DNA of 64,000 nt, taken from assembly GCA_021613335.1 (NCBI GenBank), contig JAJTWR010000266.1, positions 1,963,501 to 2,027,500 of the forward strand, written 5' to 3'. The position numbers and the translations under genes were made by a program. Below the pieces are notes generated by a model, which made no database searches, had not been told where the DNA came from, and was given only the letters and a program-made list of their open reading frames with translations. Positions 26,185 through 39,700 of this stretch are shown here, piece after piece (within the stretch, counting starts at the first letter, position 1; the number at the start of each line of letters is the position of its first letter). Origin of the DNA: Whitmania pigra. Lineage: Eukaryota; Annelida; Clitellata; Hirudinida; Haemopidae.

Positions 26185-28254
26185 CTAAACAGCTTCCCTG
26201 CATGCGGCATTTTCAGGACCAAATTTGTTGATGGCGTCCATCAGGGCACTGATTTCGTTCTCCAGCGTTGTTATGTCACTTGTCAGCTGGGTTATCTGGT
26301 TCAGCTGGCTTTGTGTCTGGGTGACAAGATCTGCGATGAAGGCAAGTAGGTAAGACAACAGAAATATGAGGAACGTGGCAAAATGTCAGCATTGATTGTG
26401 AGTTCTTGGGGGCTTTATAAATATTATATGTCGAATGAGAGAACAATTACCAAAGTAGTTCAAATACTAACTAGTTGTTAATAATAACATATCATCTTAA
26501 TGATATATTACCTTTTGGTAATTACTAGACATTATGATATTATGCAAGTTGTGATGTTTGGAGGCTACCTGACAACTTAACTGGCTTGTTAAGATTATTG
26601 AGGGATGACCAGAGGTCGTTCATGCACGTTTCCATCTGGTTTTTGGTGACCAACCAGGTGCTGTATTCACTCATCCTCATGGTGTAGTTGGTGTTCAAAA
26701 TGACCATATTGTTAGAGTTTCTCAGTTCATTCTGTAATTGGTTTGTATTGATTAAGACAGCTAGTGAAAAATGTGAGTTCATTAATTGAGGCATTAATAA
26801 TTTGAACAAATCAGATTCGTGTTAATGTAAGGTATGTTCAATATCATTGTTTGAGCCTAATTTCCTGGAGAATTGAGAAAACTCTAAAATGAGTTACGAA
26901 ATATAATTGCCAATAATCCCATGCAAAATGATGGAAAAAGTGTTCCACGACTAACAAACTCCACGGATTGAAGACTGTTGTTGACAAGCGACAAACTCCC
27001 TCTGGAGCTCATGACAGAACTCGAGATGTTGGAAAAGGACTTCTTGACGGGATCGAAGAGGCTGGTGCCATTCGTTATGGCCTGGTTGATCAAGTCTGCT
27101 GCTATCCTTGTTTCGTTGGCTTTTCGATTTACCTGGTTGTGATTTCCATGCAATTAGTTATGATGGTTGATATTTTTAAATAATAATGTTAGATATTTTT
27201 AAGTAATAGTGTTTTATGTCTTTAGAATAAATTTTATAAATTAGTGGTGCAGGAATCAAATAAAATCTCTTTACGTATTTGTTGACATTTATTCAGTTAT
27301 ATTTCCTATCGATGATACTAACATCGTCAGACATCAGTTAGCTTATTCATTTAACGTAATTATTTAGTATTCATATAATAATTAATTAATTAATAATAAT
27401 AATAATAATCCATTTCTTTTATTTATTTTAAAGAACAACTCACACTCTCAACATTTGAAACAATAAGTGATGCTTGGCCAGTATTCGAGGAGATACAATT
27501 TCTGGTCTGAGCGTCCAAAATGCTCGATGAATTCATGTTTGAAATCAACTCGTTCATCTTTGCCTGCGTCTGTTGAGTTTTGTTGCTGGAATGATGCAAA
27601 AATTTAATTTTTTTTGATTGACTTTTTGCTGAAAACTTTCAGTAGTAATAATTATCAGATTACTATCATTACTGAAATTTATCACGGAAATAGCAATTTT
27701 AAAAAATGTCACAAAGTGCTAAAATTTCTTTTCTTATAGAAACTAAAAAATTATTACAATTTATATTTTAAATTAAAAAAAAGTTTAAATTAAATATAAA
27801 TATAAATTTAATATTTGTTATTTGTTCAAACTTTCGCTCACACTGCGTCTTGAATTAGACCGGTGAGACTCTGGGCAGCGATGGAACTATTGTCCGCATA
27901 TCGAGCGAGATCAGCCACGAGGTCTGGTTGCACCGAGGCAGAATTTATTGATTGAATCAACTGACTTAACTGTGTTTTGGAAAAAAAAGCACATTTGATG
28001 TTTAACACATTTTGTTGGGTGGAAAAGTTAAAAAATAAATGTCACGACTACTTTTCTAGTAAACCTTACTTCTTTTTTTATCAAGAACAAGGGAATTGAA
28101 AAATAATTGTGGATTGTATTATTTTAAATAGCCTAATAATTTTGTTTTTGTTATTCTTTTTAATTTATTGTCATTTAAATTCAAATGTAATTACTAAACT
28201 CAAGAGAATCAAGCATTAAATAGCAAATATTAACTTCAAATCATCATCATCATC

Positions 28255-28285
<31 letters not shown>

Positions 28286-30721
28286 CCATCATCATCATCA
28301 CAACCACCACCATCATCATCACCAGCACCTACCTGACCGGAGTACTGATCAATATTAGTTGAGAGTATAGAATTCATGGTGTTGATATTGTTTGTCACGT
28401 TGGACGTTTCAATTTGTTTCTTGGCTGTTGAGAGGTTCAAGATGGCAGTAGTTGTACTTTCGTTCAAGGATTGGGTTAAGTTCTGCATAAATATATTATT
28501 TGCTGAGTATTATATAATAGTTTTAGATAAATAAGTAAATTCTTATATTGTTATTAGTTTTATTATTTGGAACAAGTTTTATTTTTGAAAATTCTATCTT
28601 TCTCTTACCAATTCAGACTATTCTAAAAGATGATAGTAAAAGATGATAGATTTGTTTAATTTATAGTTTTGATTTTCTGACGCAATTAAATTATTTTTAA
28701 TCATCATTATCATCATCACCCTCACCATAACCATCATCATCATCATTATTATTAATATCAATACAAGACCAACGCAATATCTGTATGCTGAGGTTGCAGC
28801 ATCTTGGGCTGCCTTCAGGATGAGGTTGGAATAGTTCTGGAAACTTCCAGAATTGCCGAGCAGTGCATTCCAACTGGTGTACTGAGTGACCGAGGCATCG
28901 AGGAGTGTCTTGGAGACATTGTGCAGACTCACGGAGTTATTCAAGAAGTACCTGAAGATGATTGATGATGATGATGATGATGATGGGGCAATCCAAATCA
29001 TCTTAGTTAAGCAACGGACTTTAATCAAATAAATAAATAATAAATAAATGGATGATGACGTTCTAAGATATGTAAACTTACCCTTCCTGTGTTGTTACAT
29101 TAGTCATGTGGTGTAATATCATGTAATATTTTTATACAACACATATCAACATAAAAACTCATCCAAATTTATAACCAGCTTGACACATCTAAACTGAAGA
29201 ACCACACCGTAATTGTGGTCCATGGGATTCAAATCTAATTAACCAAACAACCAGACTTTAAGGCAGGAACAGTTGAGTAACAAATTAGATTAAGCGAATT
29301 AGTGATTATTAGCTATATATGTCAGGAAGCGAAATAACAGGACAACTTACTGAGAGGTGTCAAAGTCACTACTGAGAGAGTCAACAAGCTTCCCAGTGTC
29401 CGACATCCTACGGGCATCGAGGTCCAACTTGAACTGAAAATCGGGTATGCTGATTCGAGCCATGACATCCATGGAACTAGTGAGGCTCTGGTTGGACCTG
29501 GTCATGGTGCTGTTTATGACCCTAGAAAAATAAATGTCTGAGATCTTGAAAATGGTATTAAGTACTTGGGAACAATACCCGATGTGTTTGTTAGATCACG
29601 TTTGGTTTAAACATGAATAAGGGCAAAGACAACCAAAACCTAGAGTTAATATTCTATCACATACTAATATATAAATTGATTTAACAGTTTTATTAATACC
29701 AGTCTACTAAATATAGATTAGCTTAACAGAACCGACAGATAACATGTAAAATAGTTGAACAGGTATGCAGTCACAATCACAAGAGCACAGAAACTTCTCA
29801 CTCGACTCTGGCTTTCAGTCCGTCGACTGCAAACTGCTGGTTTTGAACAAGCTTGTCCAGGGTCACGATGGAGTTGTAAGCCGACTCTGCACTCGAAAAG
29901 ATGTTGGTCTGATTGTTTCGTACGGAATTAAAGGTGATGTTTAAATTCGGGAGAGAGATGGACGGGTAGACGGGATCTCCGGTTGCCAAATTGTTTTGAT
30001 CGATTCCGTCCAGGAGATTGTTTCGTGCCGTCAGGTTTGTCCAGTTCGCACGACGACTTTGGAGGTCGAACTCGTGTCTTATTAGTCGGGAAGGAACCTT
30101 CGAATGAAGGATGAGTTGAGAATGGATGAAAACTTATTTTACATGTTTTTAAAAAGTCTGCAAATTTAATTAAATTGGATAAAGTTAAATTAGTTTTAAA
30201 CATGATCTGGCAAAATGTTTTTTGTAAACAAATTTACACTAATTGATTAAAATTATTTTTATTCATTCAACTTATCATTTTATGATAGGAAGTAGAGATG
30301 AAATTCTAACATCATACAAAGACATGTTTGTCAAGTTGTCTCTCAAAACATTGAGCTTTGCTATGTACAACTCTGAAGTGTTGAGAGGCTTCAACACAAC
30401 ATCCAGTCTCCAGCTATAGTCTGCCACTACTTTGCCTCCTACAAGACAATGATCAACGAAATCATAAACATAATAATAATAATAAAATCAACTTTTTAAT
30501 TTAGTTCCTTTAATATTCAATTTTTAACTTATTCATCCAATTTAACTTCAATTGTAAAAAGTCAGATTAAATCAAGCCAAGAATAACAACACTACCAAAA
30601 TTCTTTTGTAAGAGATCCGAAGTTTGTGACCCCAATGCAGACAGGTTTTTGTTGATGATGCTTGCCCTTTCAGCTAAACTTTTAAAACATGAGCCACATG
30701 ATGAGCAATTGGGGTAAGTTC
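26185..30721 (-). other. Laminin coiled-coil stem exons and C-terminus
   Basis: Exons 30721-30596, 30438-30311, 30097-29802, 29521-29351, 28951-28774, 28482-28333, 27969-27842, 27585-27444, 27132-26956, 26731-26569, 26330-26185. The stem starts at YPNCSSCGSCFKSLAERAS, matching the double-Cys start of beta and gamma stems. About 590 heptad-rich residues follow, with many N-x-S/T sites. It ends ITTLENEISALMDAINKFG then ENAACREAV and stop. One Cys five residues from the end resembles the Cys that links beta and gamma chains. Confidence 0.82.
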
Positions 30722-33700
30722 CTGAAATATACAGAAAATCTTAAAGTTTTATCTATTACTTTTTGTGTGAATGGTAATTCTAACCAATGCAATGTAATTT
30801 TTAAAAATGTCAATGTATTTAAAAGTCAGAGATAAGATTTTTTATAAAAATTAAATCACCTTTTGGCAGTAGTGTTATTCCATCAAAAGTCTCTATAAAT
30901 AAGAAAAAAATGACATAACAATGTTAAATGTTAAGAATGATGTGGCTGGGAAGCTCTTATTGGCAAGTTATATGAATGAATTCAGCTTAAGTTGTTGAAA
31001 CCTAGCTTCTCATAAGTAAATCTTATTGGCATTGATTCATTTTGAAATGTAAACATTTATTTACCAAACTACAATTATTTAACATCCTCTTCGTAATTTT
31101 TCTACTGGACTTCAAAAAACTTGATTTAGGCTCTCATTTCAAAATAATAATTTCAGAAGAAATGCAAACAGTTACAGATATAAAGGTGATGACTAACCAT
31201 TTCTGAAGCATATGTCGCATGCTCGCCCACTGTAACCCTCGAGGCACTGACATTGGCCATCCTTGGTGCAACTGTTGTTTCCATTGATGGTATAGTTGAC
31301 CTGGCAGGAGCAATTGGCTGCAGAAATGTATAATCTTAGTGAAATGTTCACATATCTTTCTGTGTTAATATGTTTACATTATTTCAAGAAATCATAAGTT
31401 TCTAAGCATACAATTATTTAATCTAAAACGTCAGGGTTTCTGCTGACACGAGGTTTCTGATTTGGTCGAAAAATCTTTATAAATCAGTAAATAAAATATT
31501 TCGACTCAATTGAAGCAACTGTTGCTGGTAATTCAATTTTAAATCACACTAAATATAAGCAAACAAGGCATATAAACCGTCAGATCGTACAAGACGAATC
31601 CGACGATAAAACCTTAGATAAGGAACTTATTTAGTTGTAACTAAATGTACAAATGACTCCTAACTGTTGCAATCAGCTCCGTACTTCTGACCATTGCACT
31701 GGTCGCACTTGACTCCAACAAAATTGCCGCTGCAGTCACACTGCCCAATTGGCTTGGAAACAGAATTATTCAATTGCTCAAGTAATCAAACTACTCTAAG
31801 GAAGATTAAAATCCAAAAACTGGTCATTTATTAATTACTTAATTAGTTAACACTCAATTTAATACACCAGCTTCAAAAAAAATAATGAAATGTAATGTGC
31901 ACTACGTCAACAGGTAAACTTATAAAATCACAAAACAATCTAAAATGCACTCTTCGTGCACCAAATTTTGCACTGATTCGCCAATCACTCTTGAATTACG
32001 TAACAAACCGAGCAGTTAATATTCCCATTGTTAGTTCCATGGATATTGCAACCACAGTTCGTACAACCAGAACTGGAAAAGTTAAAGAATCCTGGCAAGC
32101 ACGTGGAGCAATTCATGGATTGATCGACGCCAAGCAAGCAATTACATTTGCCGGTGTTGCTGTCGCAAGGTGACCAAGAACCAGTTTTGTTGCAGGTACA
32201 GGCTGTGAATGGTGGGAAATCCAGGTAAAAGGAATGATATCATGAGAATGGAAATAGATATTATAATCGTTAGTATTGCTGTTGTTTTCACAACTTTTGT
32301 ACATTATCAATCAGTTAGATAATTACCAATTAGCTTACTTGGTACAATCCCCCATAATGATCTTTATAGAGTTTCAGGATAATGGTAATGTATTATAAAC
32401 TGTGATAATAAAAGTAACTAATAGTGACCTTGACAGACTGTAGCGGGGCCAACTGGTTCGAGGCTGAAATACTCGGGCTTGCATTGGGAACATCCGATGC
32501 CCATCTTGTTGCCCGAGCAGTTGTTACATTCGCCAGTGACGTTGTTACAGTCGACGGTGCCACCACAGTTGCATGGTTGGCACATTCCACCACCGATCTG
32601 ATGTCGCGGTAAATTTGATCATTAACTATGGCGGTAAATGATGTAGAGTAACACAAGAATGGAATTTAATGAATGCCATGAAGCAGATAATAAACTGAAA
32701 ATAATATTTTATTAACGATTCATCAATTCACAATTCTTCAAATGATAGTGACCGTCAGATTTCCAGGTGTACCATAGTAACCGGGACCACAGGAATCACA
32801 CTTGCTACCCGAGTAGCCCATCTCACAAGCACAGACAAAGGACAGCCCTGAAATGGAGCAGTTTCTGAACGGCGAATGGACTATGGCGCTCGGATCGTTC
32901 ACGTTGCCAGGACACATGCACGGCTTGCAGCTGTCTGAAAGTGCATGAGGACATAAAGCATCACGTAAGAGGTCAACAGTTGAGTCCTGTTTAGATTTCA
33001 GTCTTAAAATTCAATTCTGACCTGGCAACTTGGTGGTCGCATCTCCATAGTAACCGGGCATGCACTTGTCGCAGTGGTCCCCCTGCGTGTTGTGAGTGCA
33101 GCTGCACTTACCCGTGTCAGGGTCGCAAGTGGTGCCCGGGAATTCGTGGTTGTTGCAAGTGCACGGGACACATATTCCGTTCACCTTCGTGTAGTCAGCT
33201 GAGCAGGATTCACAGAACTGACCCTGAGAATGAAAGTCGAGGAGTTGATCTCTGCATAAGTACATTCTGTCAAAGTACACTCTACTTTTCATGGCCTCAC
33301 CTCGTATGTCGGAGGGCAGACGCATTGTTCAATGTTACTCAGCGGAGCCTTATCAGAGGCAGGATTGCTTACCCCGTAACCCATGGTGACGTTGATCAAG
33401 GAAGCCGTTGATCCATTGGTCTACACCGGAGCAATCAAGTCAGCATTCACAAAAAAGCTCGATGGTTTCAAATCAAACCAAAAAAGCAAAAGATTCCTAC
33501 TGTGGAGAACTTGGCTCTGATCAAAATGGTCTGAACATTGTAGAGGACTTGTATCATCTCGTCGTATGAAGGGTGGCTGGAAGTGCCGTTCTTGAGCCAG
33601 TATGACTCACTGATCATAATCTGTATAGATAACATTATTAATATTGTTATTACTATTATTTATTATTATTACTATTACTATTACTAGTAATAATATGATG

Positions 33701-36700
33701 ATGATTACAGAACTTAATGTTATTAAAATAGGGTACAGAAAAAAATTAATTACGCTGTAAGTCGTAGGTTGAGCAGACGACACGTTGAGTGATGTTGTGA
33801 GGAAGTAGTTGACACCGTAACCCTTTATGATGACGTCACCGTCCGGATAGAGAGGAAAGGGGGTTATCAGGGGACCTGGAGGGACCGAGGGTGGGTACTG
33901 GTTGAACATGAGAGTCAAATTCAGCCACTGCGCATAGGATGAGGCTTTGAATCCGTTGAAGCACGTCTCGGCAGTGCATTTTGTCGGTGAGGCAAAATAA
34001 AGCGGTGTGTCTGTTCCGTCGGTGTTGGTGATTTGCCAAAACACACTTGAGAATTAATTTGGCGGATGTTAATTATTAATAATATTATATATATATAAAA
34101 TATACAAAAAACTGATCACATCATTTTAAAGTTATTTACATTTTTATTTTAATTTCTTAACTCAGATAGATAAAGCAGTTACAAAAAAAAAGGAAATTTC
34201 AAGAACGTTTCCTTACTCAGGAATTACGAGAGTTGTACCATAATCAACATTTACAGAACTGCCATTCTGCCTCACACCTGTCCATGCTTCCCCAAATGGA
34301 ATGGAGGAGCCAAGTGATGGCTTTGATATTGAAACAGCCTGATACCTGGAGTGAGCAAGTCCCTTTATTTGTTTTTACAAAATTTGTGATTTGTGATTTA
34401 TTTGTAACTTTAATCAATGTTATTTTGTTTAATAAAAATCTCAACAAAAAAAAAACCATAAATATTAATGTCAAGAATATCAAAAATAACTTGAAATGTA
34501 CAATTAATCACGTCTTCAGACAACATTTATGAATAAATAATTGATTCACTTAATTTTGGCTTTCATGCTTTTCTTAAAAATCACCAGTTTCTTGTAACTA
34601 GAAACCATTTCTTCACCTATTTCTTTTAACTATTTTATTTTCACTTATTTCCTTTTTTATAATCCAAATTGCATCCACGTCAATTACTTAAAAATGCAAA
34701 ATCTTCTCACCAGCCCTGGGCAGAGGTACAGTTTTGTGATACTCCACTGCAATGGCACTTGAGACAACCGTCGCTGCTATAAGGGCCGAGCCCGAAATAC
34801 CCTGAAAAGAAATTTTAAATCACATTCAAATTATCGATGTCTAATAAATAATTTAGTGATAAACTATTATTTAATTGAATTAAATTGGAGAGTTACAGTA
34901 AGCAGTTGTGCGAAAGCGAATGTGGCATGGCAATTTGTCAAACACATCTCTAACCTGGTTTGCAGGTATCGCAGAAGAATCCAGTGACCTGTGCCCTACA
35001 ATTGCACGCACCGCTGACAGGGTCGCACAACGAGATTTGACTTCCTTGGACGTTACATCTGCAAGAACTGCAGCCTAAATTGGTCAGTCCGTAATACCTG
35101 AAATATTACACAATAAATAAATAAAATTACTTAACACGATCAATTTTTCTCTAATCATTGAATCATAAATAAATCTTCTATTCGCATTTAATTGAATATA
35201 TTCCGGAAAAAGTTGAACAAAAGAAATTCGATCCATTTGCATCGTACCCTGGAGAACAGCTGGTGCACTTGATGCCTGAAATGCCAGGTTTGCAGAAGCA
35301 CTGTCCGTTGTCGAGACAAGAATCGTTGACGATGAAAGATCCAGAACATTGGCATGGCTGACAGCCTGCGCCTGAAAACATGCCAAAACAGCATTCAGAA
35401 CCAAGAGAAAGACATTCATCGGGTTAGCATTATATTTTTGTTCAATTAATTTAGTTAATTTTTTTTTGCAATTTTACAGTTAGAATTCTGTCTTGGACAT
35501 TTGTGCCTATTTATCTGAACGATTTTTCTTGTTACTCCAGAAAGATCCCTCCTCAGTCTTGGACTCATTAAAAGCGAGTAGATTTTTCCAACGTAATGGT
35601 GGACGCTCATTAGTCGTAATACTATTCGTAATGTTGTTCAAGGTAACTTAATATTTATAATCACTGCTTGGAGTTAAGTTAAATGAACCTAACAAGAAAC
35701 AAAAATATAGACAAAAAAAAGTGATGATAGCGAAAACCTCAATCCAGCTACCTGGATTAAGACCTACCTGTGGTCAGTCCAAAGTGCTTGTCGATGCATC
35801 GGTCGCATTTCTCCCCAGTGACATTTGCCTTGCATTGGCATGTTCCATTTTCATTGCATTTCAAAGTCACAGATGCATTGGGGTGGCAGCCACAAGCTGT
35901 TGATGAAGCGAAATATTAGCGATAGTAATCTTGTGTTCTCTTGATTACTAAATTCTTCATTTATTCGCCATAAATATCTTTTTGAACACCATTCAACCTA
36001 CCAAGGCACCCATCGATGCTGAATCTGTAACTGTTGACGGAGCATTGTGAACAGTTTCTGAGAAAGACGTTGGGTTTGCAAGGGCATTGACCACCGACTG
36101 ATGAACAGCTTTGGTTGTAACTGCCCATCACGTCACAGTTGCAGGCTGTATAATTAATTGCATAATAATGATTATGATGATGATGATAATGATAATAATA
36201 ATAATAATAGTAATAATAATAATAACATCACTTAAACATATATGGCGCTTGTTTATGTGCGCAGCATTAGTCAGTCGTGCAGCCAACAGATGAACTCATT
36301 GATGAAGGTGACTCAAAATGTCCCAACAAACATTTATAATGTTTCTTGTGTTCCGTTGAAGTCTCAATTTGTCATTTCTTTAGAAACATAAAGGGATAGA
36401 AAAAAAAATGCAGACTCGATCAATCAACCAAGTTGTTATATTAAAATATTAAATATTAAAACAAAAAGAAAATATTAAAACATAAACAAATCAATTTATT
36501 CATTTTCTAAAAAAAAACAACAAACTTTGTTAAATTTACAAAATAAACTGAAATTAAATTTACCATAAGCCTGATTGCCAAGATCGATCATGAGTGAGTA
36601 ATCAATAGCTGGACAACCCAGGACAGTTCTGTTTGGGCTGGAAACAATCATGTCTGCTTCGAAACACTGCCTCATTAGAGTCTTCATCGAGTCATTGCTA

Positions 36701-39700
36701 GCCGCAAATGAAGTCAGGTTCTCGATGTTAGGGAAGAAGACAACCTGACATATGCGGTTAGGCACAGAATAGATTTAATTCTTGCTAAATATTTAAAAAT
36801 TACTTTTAAGAGAAAAGCAGACTAAAACAATAAAGATAATAAGAACCAAATAAATGTTTTGAAATAAAATTTGAAACCGGAAACATCGAAATTAAAAAAA
36901 AAAAAAACGAACAGAATCGAGGAGGATGCTACTCCCAGGGGCACCTGTTCGGGCAAGCGGAACAGTCAGTTTGACGTCATAGTCAACACCTTTGGCAAGG
37001 CAAATTGATCCAACAAGCCTTGTGAATCCTGCCCGTCATGAAAATCAATAATTTGACAACTTTTTTTTTTAAATGGCAAATTTAAAAAGATATCTTTTTA
37101 GTCGTCAAATTCTTACATTTGTGATATAAAAACTTAGGCATTGAATCTCAACAAAGCCTTAAAACTAATTTCTACAAAATGTAGCTTTGGCTTAAATGAG
37201 AAATAAATGATGTTGCTTCGAATCTTGTAAACATTTCTTGCAAACATTTTCTCAGAATCTGTCGGCTACCTGAGTTATCCTTGATATTGATGGGTCCAGA
37301 GAGAGTGACAGCTGTTGAATTAGGACAAATAGGATCACTACCAGTTGCAGTCAATGGTGTCACAACTATGGTAGCATCGGTAGTCAGGCTGCTCTGAAAT
37401 GTATTTTGTACTGTTGTCATTTTTCAAGCACGCAATCATTAATAACAATATTAATTTTAAATAGAAAATTCAAATATAAAATGTTAACTATTAAAAGTCA
37501 TGCGATCGATTCTTAAGAATTCTTAACTGACCTCGTATCTCAGGACCACCTGATACAGGGCTGACGTCAAGACATTCGCCTTGAAGTTCAAAGTTGCAGG
37601 TGGGGTGAGACTCAGAAATCCCCTCCCTGTAAAAGTGGCTCCATCGCTTCCACCACCAACTCTTTCCACGATGTTGGCAGCCTGGCAGAGTAAAAGATTA
37701 GTGTCTACTGTTTTCAGAATAATAACAAACACGTGACTTCAAAAGCAACGTTTGAGTTTGAAAAAATAAGCTTCCATTAAGAGATTATTAAAATTAAACA
37801 AAATATATTTTAAATCATGGGTTTAACATTATTTTTTTTAATTCTAATTATTAATAATTATAATCCCCGACAAAACAAACAAAAGACCAGCACAGAATGC
37901 AATCAAAAGAAAAATCGGTACCAACCGTGACATTCCCAAAATATTCAGCCTCGAATTTGTAGAAGTCCAATCGTGGACCGAAGTAGCCACTGACAGTTGA
38001 GCGGCAAGTTCTTGATGTGGTGAAGCTCTTACAAGGGCATGTCCCTGAGATGTCGCACACTCTACTTCCAGAAGCACCCACATCGCAGTCACAAAATGAG
38101 CAGCCTTCGGGATTGCTCGAAGTCAGATTGAAGAAGCCAGGCTGTTAAATATTGTGGTTGTGAGCATGTTAGACTTACTTATTCTGGCTTTTGTTTTATG
38201 GAAATGTGTGCCATGTTATGTATATGTTAGTAACAAATTTATAAATTATTAATACTAGCATATTGTACTCTATCCTTGTCTACTAGAACTAGATTAAATT
38301 GGCTGCCGTACCTAGCAAAACTATATACTAGTAATAATAATAAGTTATTATTTACATACTATTATTATTATATTATTGTTTTTTAATAGCTAGATTAAAG
38401 TGGTCGCCATACCTTGCAAGTATCACATCTAGGTCCAAAGGTATTGTTCTTGCAATTACAAGTTCCATTTGTCTTGTCGCATGTGGTAATGCCTGCCATC
38501 TCACAGTCGCATCCTGAAAAATAAATTGTAGGGCAATAATTCTTGATTCCTTTAAAATAACTTCAATTAACAAGATATATTTCAATTGTGAAACCACAAC
38601 CAATTTAATATATTACTTCAAGATATTAAATCTCAACCTAAAAGGTCTAAACATTCATTTAAATATTTATTCCTTTGTTATAAATGTTCTACTTATTTAC
38701 ATAGTTAAAGGCATAACAGTTAATATTTAAAATGCAATAAATGCAGTAAGTGCATACTAACATACAACTCAAAATACAATAACAACAAACAAAAACTATC
38801 GATCACTCAATCAGAATAGCAATCAAGAAACTCCATCCATCTTTCAAAACAAAACCACTCCATTCGTCTTCTTACTCGAGCATCCTTCAGGGGCAAGAGG
38901 TGAAAGGTCGTAACTTCCATCCGCACAAGTGTCACACGTTCGACCTAGGACCCTCGCCTTGCACGGGCAATAACCAGTGGAATTGCAGGAGATTCCATTG
39001 CCCGACGAGCCAACTGTGCTGCAGTTGCAGGCTGAATAAAATCATTTTTAATACTTTGGTTAAATTGAGTATTATAAACATGCTTGGAAATTATAATGTC
39101 CAATATTTTCTAATTTGTAATATTATTATTATTAAGTAATAATTTTTAAATTATATTTTAGCCTAGAGTTTAATGCTGGCTAGCCAAATGATAACAGATG
39201 GATGGATGGACAACTGTCGGAAATGAAAGACCGAATAAAAGTTATTATTAGCTTTATTATTATTATTAAAATTAATCAAAAATTATTATGGTTAAGAACT
39301 AATGAATTTTTTAACTCACGTATGCAAACGTCCAGGCAGTTGTAAGCTATGAAAACAAAATTAGGAGATTAAAACATTGCACTAAAAAAACGTGAAAATC
39401 ATGCGGGCTACCGACAACTACAAAACAGCGTACATGACGTAACATACAAATACTGGCAACATCTTACATTTGGTCGAAATGCCGTCGAATCCTGAAAAAA
39501 ATTATAATTTTATTTTTATCAGAATCAATGCAATTGGAAATGCCAATAAATATCTAGTCATGTTAATATCGCATTTAAACTATTTTATAATAATAATAAT
39601 AATAATAATATTAAACATTACTTAAACCATTAAGATCAAAGTGTCACACGGACCTGTGCAATTGTTTCCAGAAGTAACCGACGCATTTCCAACCGGGTTC

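Noticed and set aside
31895..32612. Plus-strand ORFs rich in Thr, Ala and Val
   Set aside because: They are antisense to the laminin LE exons 32597-32429 and 32202-32009.
30860..39491. Shared FDGI string in two small laminin exons as evidence of a duplicated cassette
   Set aside because: The four-residue match is too short and the flanking bases differ; it is probably coincidence.
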